Shown here: positions 57,350 through 64,000 of the stretch, one piece after another
How the letters are laid out: the number at the start of each line of letters is the position of its first letter
Numbering within the stretch: position 1 is the stretch's first letter
Assembly (NCBI GenBank): GCA_033819885.1
Contig: JAQYUZ010000014.1
Location: 1-64,000 of the forward strand
Reading direction: 5' to 3'
Source of the DNA: Microbotryomycetes sp. JL201
Taxonomy: Eukaryota; Basidiomycota; Microbotryomycetes
DNA: 64,000 bases
Translations under genes and position numbers: made by a program
Notes under the pieces: model-generated
What the model was told of the DNA's origin: nothing
The model's input: only the letters and a program-made list of their open reading frames with translations
Database searches by the model: none

Positions 57350-57584
57350 TTGGATGAGCCGAGCGGAACGGGAGTAAAGACTGGTTTGGTGAAGGCAAGG
57401 CAGGAGACGGCGCGGGTCCGGCCCGTGATCTCAGAGAAGCGTGGGTCGGACAGCCGGACGAACGTTTCGCGACTTGGCCAAAACCGGAGAATGCGCAGCA
57501 GCACGTGACTCCTCGGTGATTAACATGGTACAACAGCGAGACACAACTTCGTCGTGACTTATAAACAACACATTTGAGACTATT

Positions 57585-58982
57585 CTAATCTGGCAACAGT
57601 TTACCATTCGTCGGTACAACTCGCTGCGCTTGGTCTAGCGCGTCATTAATGGCGTACAGGACCCCACCACTCAATGTCAGCGCGACACCCATAAAGTTGA
57701 CAGGCGACAACGTCTGCTTGAAGACACCGGCAGCAATCAAGATAGTCAATGCCTGGCTGGCAGAAGTCGAGATGGCCAACGCGGGAGGTTGTGTACGTTT
57801 GTCTGCCAAGACGTTGAAAACGACGAGCAGAAAGCTCAGAATAGCGTTCAGCGCGATATGTCCGAGGTGCTCCCTCGTAAAATCCGGTCCAAAGACGAAT
57901 TTCGAGATCGTCAAGATCTCGCCGTTCAAGACGGCAATGACGGCCGCATGCAGCAACGTCAGCGGCGTCATCTTGGCAACAATGTCGAGCGGGGCGAGGT
58001 CGAGCTTGTTCTGTAGTACGTATGTCGTTACGAGCGATTTTGCAGACGCAAGTAGCATGCCCGCAAACGTTAAAAGCGAACCGAAAGAATGAATGTCCGA
58101 GATCGAATGCGACGTTAGAGTGACGCCGAGAATGACAACAAGGAATGATGCCAGTGCGCGCCATGTCGATCTCTCGCGAAACATGAAGATTGAGACGACA
58201 AGTGTCACCAGCGGGGCCAAGGCGCGCACCGATAGATGGAAAGGAATCGTAACGAGCTGAAGGGACACGATGGCGGCGAGTTGCTCAGCCGTGAACAGCA
58301 GCGCGATGAGCTTGACGAGCCTCTCGTTCTTTGGCGTCAAACGCGGTGGCAAGTGCCAGCCCGACCTTTTAAGCAGCGACATGGCAAGCGTTGCACAGCC
58401 TTGTTGACAAGCCAGCAGGGTCCACCTGTATGGGAAGTATCCGCGCAACAAAGCTTTCTGGCTGATAACGAACGCGGTTGAGGTGACGAACGAAGCCGAA
58501 AGGGACGGATCCAGACGCCAAACGAACTTGGCGGCAGCTGTTGTCGATTTGACGTACGTTTCAGGCCGTGACAGTGTCGCTGCGACGTACAAGACGGCGT
58601 CGACCGAGGCTCTCCTCAGTTGGAGCGCGAGTTGCTGCGGTGGCGAAGACGAAAAGCCTGACCGCGACATGAGCGTCGGCCGTTGAGCCGCGGCGGCAGA
58701 CTGTGATGTGAAATCTGACGGCAATGTGTGTTCTGAAGAAACGTCGGTATTCGCCATTGCCGACGATGGCCAGTCCGACTCTGTCGCGTCTACCGCTGTA
58801 GCGGAGGGCGTTGCTCGGTGTATGACAGGTATTCTGACCTCACCGGACGTTTGAGATCCATTCAAGTTCGATTGCAGGTCCGCTTGCGAGTAAGCGACAG
58901 CCGAAGCGCGTCGCGGTGCACCCGACCAACCCGCACCGCCGTGGCCGTGCATTACTGCAGCGTCCAGGCGAGCCGTCGACAT
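57585..58982 (-). CDS. Drug/metabolite transporter, nucleotide-sugar-transporter-like, single exon
   Basis: One exon, 465 residues. The first about 150 residues are Ser/Ala-rich and cytosolic. About ten membrane helices follow. Charged loop motifs such as PFHLSVRALAPLVTLVVS and FREKSTW-like FRERSTW before ALASFLVVILGVTLTS match the TPT/SLC35 group, which moves nucleotide sugars or triose phosphates across Golgi or plastid membranes. The substrate is unknown. The frame is open upstream to a TTG at 59171, but the ATG at 58982 is the first usable start. Confidence 0.85.
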   Translation of the reverse strand: MSTARLDAAVMHGHGGAGWSGAPRRASAVAYSQADLQSNLNGSQTSGEVRIPVIHRATPSATAVDATESDWPSSAMANTDVSSEHTLPSDFTSQSAAAAQRPTLMSRSGFSSSPPQQLALQLRRASVDAVLYVAATLSRPETYVKSTTAAAKFVWRLDPSLSASFVTSTAFVISQKALLRGYFPYRWTLLACQQGCATLAMSLLKRSGWHLPPRLTPKNERLVKLIALLFTAEQLAAIVSLQLVTIPFHLSVRALAPLVTLVVSIFMFRERSTWRALASFLVVILGVTLTSHSISDIHSFGSLLTFAGMLLASAKSLVTTYVLQNKLDLAPLDIVAKMTPLTLLHAAVIAVLNGEILTISKFVFGPDFTREHLGHIALNAILSFLLVVFNVLADKRTQPPALAISTSASQALTILIAAGVFKQTLSPVNFMGVALTLSGGVLYAINDALDQAQRVVPTNGKLLPD

Positions 58983-59372
58983 TGCACTGGTTGTGTGTGA
59001 CAAGACTGCATTCGCGCGTCGGATTCGATGGGGCAGGTGATATGGTCTCACGTGACCCCAAGGTGGCCAAGAGCAGCAGAGTTTATCGGCTGCTGTGTGT
59101 GACCAGCACGAGCCGCCCCGCAAGGCTTGCAAGCGAGGAGTTGTGTGAGCCGCCAGTTGCGCGTGGGACAAAAAGGAACGGGAGCTGCGTGCGTCTTTGC
59201 GGAACTGTTGAATTTCCGCCTCGACTCAACTACTGGCTGTTCTGCGCCTCTCTTCGACCTTTGACACCGGTCGAGCCGTCGACACTCCTCTTCATATCGT
59301 CCACCGCCCTCGCATCTTGACTTTGTGCGACTACAGCGCGCCAAACTTGTTCACCCCCCGAAAACGCGCAAA
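58983..59372. promoter_or_regulatory. Divergent promoter (DMT transporter / BRX1) with TCACGTGA
   Basis: This 390 bp region between two start codons contains the palindrome TCACGTGA at 59048-59055. Its use is inferred. Confidence 0.4.
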
Positions 59373-60563
59373 ATGGCTCCGACGAGCTTGACAAAGGACC
59401 TCAAGCGCAAGCGAGGGGACGACATTGACGCTCAAAATGATGTCAACAAGTCTAGCACGCCGCCGTACAAGCAGCGCGTGCTGTTATTGAGCTCGCGCGG
59501 CATTTCGCAGCGCCAACGCCATCTTATGAACGACCTGGCCTCGCTCTTGCCTCAATCAAAGCGAGGTTAGTGTCTCACGTACTTAGCGAGGTTCTGAATT
59601 TGATGTCTTTCCAACGTGCGCAGACTCGAAGCTCGACTCGAAGCATCATCTGCCCATGATCAATGAGCTTTGCGACCTCGCCAATTGCAACAATGCTCTC
59701 TTTTTTGAGGCGCGTAGGAGGTTTGACGACTTGTTCTTGTGGGCCGCTAAAGCCCCAAACGGCCCGAGCGTCAGGTTCCATGTGCTGAACGTTCACACGA
59801 TGGACGAATTGAAAATGACGGGCAACTGTTTGAAGGGCAGCCGGCCGATCGTCGTCTTTGACAAACAATTCGACGACGAGCCTCACTGGCGTGTCATCAA
59901 AGAAATCCTCATGCAGGTGCGTCATGGCGCAAATTCGCAAAAGTTGTCGATCTCTGACTGGCGCCCTTCTTTGCCAGGTATTCGCCGTGCCCAAGACCGC
60001 TCGACGGGCAAAGCCCTTCATTGACCACGTTTTGAACTTGTCAATCGTCGATGGAAAAGTCTGGTTCCGCAATTATCAGGTGGGCGGGCACGCATTTGAG
60101 CTGTCTGGTGGCGGCCGCACTCGTGCTTTAGCTGACGTATTCGAGATTGGTTCGATAGATCCTCGACACGCCGCCGGCAGACTTGGACGCCCCGACTTCG
60201 TCATCGACGGGTTCGAAAGCAAAGACGAAGCAAGATGGCCCGCAAATGTCGCTCAACGAGATCGGCCCGAGGTTCGTACTCGAGCCAGTCAAGATCTTCG
60301 AGGGCTCGTTCAACGGAGCGACTCTTTATGAAAACAAGCGTGCGTCTCTGCCACTCTTCCTCCGTCCCGATCTGCGCTGATTTCCATGGTGGCGTGTTGC
60401 AGGCTACGTTCCGTCGCGGATCGTATCTGCCGGCAAGAAAGCCGAGCGAGCACAAAAGTACAAAGTTCGCAAAGGTCAGCAAGAAAAGAGCAAAGTCAGG
60501 CGCGAGATTATTCAGTCGGACCGCAAAGAGGACGAGCTCGAAACCCGCGCTGTCTTTGCTTGA
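59373..60563 (+). CDS. BRX1: Ribosome biogenesis protein Brx1 (Brix domain), 5 exons
   Basis: Exons 59373-59565, 59624-59916, 59978-60079, 60159-60339, 60403-60563 give 309 residues. A basic N-terminus (KDLKRKRGDD) precedes the Brix domain (about 34-260), with RVLLLSSRGISQRQRHLMND, HHLPMINELCDLANCNNALF, NCLKGSRPIVVFDKQFDDEP and HVLNLSIVDGKVWFRNYQ. The C-terminal tail is Lys/Arg-rich. Brx1 pairs with Ebp2 in the nucleolus and is needed for early 60S assembly and 25S rRNA maturation. Length and order match the yeast protein. Confidence 0.94.
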
Positions 60564-60857
60564 TGTCGGTCGAGGACCGCTTTGTATTTGTACACTTGCC
60601 ATGTCTATCTTTTAGCTTTCAATATCGGTCTCGTCATTACGCTCCTCGACGCGCAAATGTCACTTTCAAGCTTGTGCGTCATTCTCCGTATTGAATAGAA
60701 GACGCCCGTGCCGTGGCAAGCTGATGCGCACGCGACTTTGAGACAAACGTGTATGACCCTCAGCTGAGGTTGTCGCAGCTGCTACGGTGCCTACGACAGC
60801 TGCGACGAGCGCTCAGCCGTCACTCGTTTCGAGCTCCAAACGCCCATCAGATACACC

Positions 60858-62648
60858 ATGCCACTCGGTCACTTGCGTCTCAACAACCCAAACTCTGTTC
60901 CTGTGAGCTCCGCGTGTCCATTTCTCAGTCCATCGGTGCACGACTGCGAGCGCGAGAGGCCTGTGCTGACTTGAGGGGATAATCACTGTCAAACGCGCAT
61001 CGCGTCTACATCGTCCGTTGCAGAACCCAAACATCAATTTCATTCATGCCATAAAAGAATTGCCGAATTACGACATGGTATGCTACAACCATTACAAATG
61101 TCGATCTTCGGCGAGGTTCATCTAGTTTGACGGTCCTGCCCGCTCTTGCTTTCGCACATAGGCTCAGAAGATGTTGGAAGCTTTGGCGGCTCAGTTCAAG
61201 CCCGTCATGAAGGATCGTGGGTTCGCCATCAACAGTCTTGTCGAGGCAGAGTGGAACCCTCGTACGATTTCTTTCGTCTCCATTCAATTCAATCGAGCGA
61301 GACTGACGAGAGCAATTATTTGCAGAGTTCGCAGGGAGGAATTGGAACGCGGGTGAAGTGGTAGAGATTGTGCTGCGTCGACCGGACGGATCATTGTGCG
61401 TCGATAGCGAGATGACTTGTCCGCAGACTGACAATCGCTCTATCGCAACAAACGCCACCTGCAGCGCACCGTGGAAATTTATACTTATGGTCATGGCGCA
61501 CGAATGCGCTCACATCAAGGAGATGAACCACAGCAGCGCATTTCAAAAGGTTCGCCAAAGCCTCGATCTCGTTCGAGCTTACCGCTGATCTTGGCGTGAC
61601 ATTCCCTTGACAGGTCAACATACAATTACGAAAGCACGTCGACGAGCTCCGCAGTCGAGGTTACTACGGGGATGGGTTTTGGTCAAGCGGACACAGTCTG
61701 CGGTATGGCGACATAGAGAAACCACTTGAGGCAGACGAGATGCCAGAGTTTATTTGGTCCGTTTTGCCTCCGCTCTCGGATGTTTTAGCTCGCGTGCTTA
61801 CCCGTCCAAAATCGCTTTCCGACGTAGTGGCGGTGCAAACAAGAAGACGAGTCGCAAACGTCGTCAAGGGCCGTCCAAAGCTCGTGGTCAACCCGTCAAA
61901 CTTGGCAAGACGGGTCGTCAAACCGCCGTGACGAAGAAAGCAGGCGGACGAGTCAATCGCTTGGGAGCTTTCAAAGGTGAAGGTCACGTCATGGACGGTT
62001 CACCCGAGTCTAGTACTTTCAGGCAAGTTTTGTTGGTCAAGCTTGTGTTCATTGCGGCAGCACTTGCTTAATTTTGGTTGGATGTGCGACAGAAAGCGCG
62101 CAAATGCTGTCAAGGCGGTCGAGGCGCGTGCACTGGCCGCCGAACGTCGACTTCAACAGGCTCAACGCGTCAAAGAGGAATTTGAATCTAAAGAGAAGAT
62201 CAAAGCCGAGATCAAAGACGAAGAAGAGGCCGGCGAGCCCGTATCGTCTGCTGACGAACATGGAGAGGGCGGACAGGAAGATGACGAGGAGGAGGACTGG
62301 ATCGAACGCGAAAGGCAAGAACCTTTGCGTTTGACGAAAGAAGAGCAAGAATGGCTGAACAAAGAGATGCAAGGATTTTGGGAGGACGAAGATTTGGTCG
62401 TTCAGACGGGTGGAGGATCGTCTACTGTCGCGGGTGGTGGATCAAAGAAAAGTGCCGAGCACGAGTCTGGTCAAGCGAATGCAGGCAACACAAACGGCGA
62501 GACAAACGGCAAGATAGAGGGCAAGATGAAGAACAACAGTCGTGTTCAAGGCAATCTCAGAGCGAGTTCATCTTCTTCTTGCAAACCGAAGGGAAGGGAT
62601 AATGCAGAAGTTATCGTCTTGGACAACAGCAGTGACGGACACGATTGA
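60858..62648 (+). CDS. WSS1: DNA-protein crosslink metalloprotease Wss1 (WLM domain), 8 exons
   Basis: Exons 60858-60902, 61024-61077, 61162-61261, 61326-61395, 61465-61549, 61614-61756, 61828-62022, 62093-62648 give 415 residues. The WLM domain (about 15-160) reads NPNINFIHAIKELPNYDMAQ, FAGRNWNAGEVVEIVLR and the zinc motif HECAHIKEMNH (about 103-113), then LRSRGYYGDGFWSSG. The C-terminal half is basic, then coiled and strongly acidic, and ends with EVIVLDNSSDG, a good SUMO-interacting motif. Wss1 degrades proteins trapped on DNA, working with SUMO and Cdc48. The seventh intron starts with GC (GCAAGT), and only this site keeps frame. The first two exons are small (45 and 54 nt). Confidence 0.92.
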
Positions 62649-62880
62649 TCTTTCGGGCATATCCCTGGCCGCTCTTTGTGTCTGACTCTGCTCTTCCGCC
62701 TGACCACTTGTTGTTGATCCATTTTGCCAAGTCGTTCCTTTCGCCTCTTTTTCTTCCGTTGATCAGACCTTGAAATGCCCAGCGCGCGGTATTAGATGAA
62801 GGTGAATTGCACGACAAGGAAACAACTGGAAAATAATTATACATACTCGAATGTATACAACTTTACGCAAACAGTCAAAT

Positions 62881-64000
62881 TTAAACCGAAGCCAAGTACT
62901 CGTCTGCAAATTTTTCGAGTTTGAGAGTCTGCTCGACAATGTGCTCTTTATACGAGAATAGAGAATCCTGCCAAAGTCGTCGTCGAATACGTCAGCATTT
63001 TTCGAATCTTTCGCCTCTAGTACTACATCGAAAGACTGACGAGTGCCGTCTCGAGCGCTGCAGAATTTGCACGCTTCAACTCGTTCGTGTCTTCGATCAC
63101 TTGCATTTTCCTAAATATGCCAAACAAGGGCTTCGTCAACCCAGAATCGACGGCCAACACGAGATCAAGAGACTCACTCGAGCGACCTCTGATCGTATCG
63201 CCATTCGGCGATTGCGAGCGAGTGGCCCATCGTTTGCTGCAAGTGATTGACTTGAGTCTGCAACCTCTCGAGTTCCGCATTCATTGTAGCGAACTCTGAT
63301 GCGACAGTCTGGCGAATTGAAACCATTCGTCAGACATCTAGTGGAACACGTCTCGACGTCAAGCACGCTCACCTCTTTCAAGTCACCGTTGTCTCTTTCG
63401 GCATTGTCGAGGTCCAGCTCGTGTCCTTCGACTACTTCTTTCAATTCTGCGATCGCCTCGTTGACCCTCGTCACTTTCTCTTCCATGACGACGTCCTCGG
63501 AGTTGACTTTGAGCACCTCTGCCCTCGTCTTGCCCCTCAAAGAAACCAGAGCAGGTTTGACGTATGAAGTGCAGTCTGGTACAGGGTTGTCTGCTGCACC
63601 GTTGACCTCTTGACTAAAGTCGACTTGCTCAAAACCTTCAACGGGTCCAGGGATAACCCCGAGACTAGTCGCTTTTGACTCGTAAGTTGCGCACGCAGAC
63701 GCGGCAGAGTTCAACTGTTTTTGTAAATCGATTTCGAGGCCATAAGCTCGTTCGAGAACGACCCGGGATTTCTTGTTGACACTTTCAAGCTCGGCTTGCA
63801 ATCCGGCTCGTTCAGAATTCATGTGTTGGATCTCGACAGGCGTCATGCCTTGAGCAGCAATCAGGCGCTTGAGTTGTTCGACCTCGTTTTGCTTGCCGAC
63901 GCATTCCTTGGCTACAGGAGAGCCTCGCATTGTCAGCTGATCGCCTCTCTTCGATGTGTATGACATGGCGAAACCCACAAAAGTCTTCTCGCGCCTTGAC
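62881..64000 (-). CDS. NDC80: Kinetochore protein Ndc80/Hec1, C-terminal part (5' end outside window)
   Basis: Exons in the window: 64000-63979 (partial), 63911-63373, 63308-63178, 63110-63041, 62967-62881; junction phases agree. The visible part is the long coiled coil and the Spc24/25-binding end. The best family mark is LKRLIAAQGMTPVEIQHMN followed by AYGLEIDLQKQLN, which matches the second coiled-coil half of Ndc80. Residues DSLFSYKEHIVEQTLKLEKF near the end are also typical. The microtubule-binding calponin-homology domain must lie beyond 64000. Ndc80 links kinetochores to spindle microtubules. Confidence 0.9.

Noticed and set aside
1-64000. Mobile elements, viral fossils, tRNA or rRNA genes, CRISPR
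   Set aside because: I saw no reverse transcriptase, integrase or transposase frames, no long terminal repeats, no tRNA-like B-box in a foldable context and no spaced repeat array. A tRNAscan or RepeatMasker run would settle this.

Overview
The window looks like 64 kb of nuclear chromosome from a compact fungal genome, most probably a basidiomycete yeast or dimorph (Pucciniomycotina or a similarly compact lineage). The evidence is gene content (NDC80, BRX1, OST3, SOG2, CDC25, KTR-type mannosyltransferase, WSS1, SMG6) and gene structure: about 100 short introns, mostly 50-90 nt, with CTGAC/CTAAC-like branch points close to the acceptor and donors such as GTGAGT, GTCAGT and GTAAGT. I find 27 protein-coding genes, roughly one per 2.4 kb. 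I see no transposon, viral fossil, tRNA, rRNA or CRISPR. Exons were joined by hand and kept only where the reading phase closes across every junction. A species name is inference and is not given.

Layout, left to right: a multi-KH RNA-binding protein (882-4494, +); a giant 1902-residue polydomain glycosyltransferase (10740-4801, -); an SMG6/EST1 protein with an intact PIN nuclease (15517-11219, -); a small coiled-coil protein of uncertain XRCC4/XLF type (15764-16733, +); a Crz1-like zinc-finger factor (16918-19723, +); a TPR-like protein (21665-19959, -); a BLI-3-like flavin split-barrel protein (22110-22947, +); the mitochondrial ornithine carrier and mitochondrial ribosomal protein uL16m, divergent from 181 bp (24412-23157, -; 24594-25663, +). 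The longest gene-free stretch (25664-27432) follows. Next come a four-helix membrane protein (27433-28353, +), the scavenger decapping enzyme (29920-28586, -), a 2-oxoglutarate oxygenase (30078-31323, +), an unrecognised protein (32936-31412, -), SOG2 of the RAM pathway (37912-33202, -), OST3 (39925-38559, -), a GT15 mannosyltransferase (41451-40252, -), an amino-acid permease (42379-44229, +), a Cdc25-type RasGEF (44968-49141, +), a nucleolar FKBP (51178-49405, -), a PHOSPHO-type phosphatase (51450-52642, +), an MFS transporter (53144-54868, +), a small ABM-fold protein (55350-55856, +), a GH128 glucanase (57349-56094, -), a nucleotide-sugar-transporter-like DMT protein (58982-57585, -), BRX1 (59373-60563, +), WSS1 (60858-62648, +) and the C-terminal part of NDC80 (64000-62881, -, running off the window).

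There is no operon or obvious metabolic cluster; this is ordinary housekeeping sequence. Loose themes are glycan and wall biology (giant glycosyltransferase, OST3, GT15, DMT transporter, GH128), RNA turnover and binding (KH protein, SMG6, DcpS), signalling to growth and morphogenesis (Crz1-like, SOG2, Cdc25) and genome maintenance (WSS1, NDC80, the possible XRCC4/XLF-like protein). The standouts are the giant glycosyltransferase, which joins up to five glycosyltransferase-like units behind one membrane anchor, and an apparently high share of GC-AG introns (about 6 of 100).
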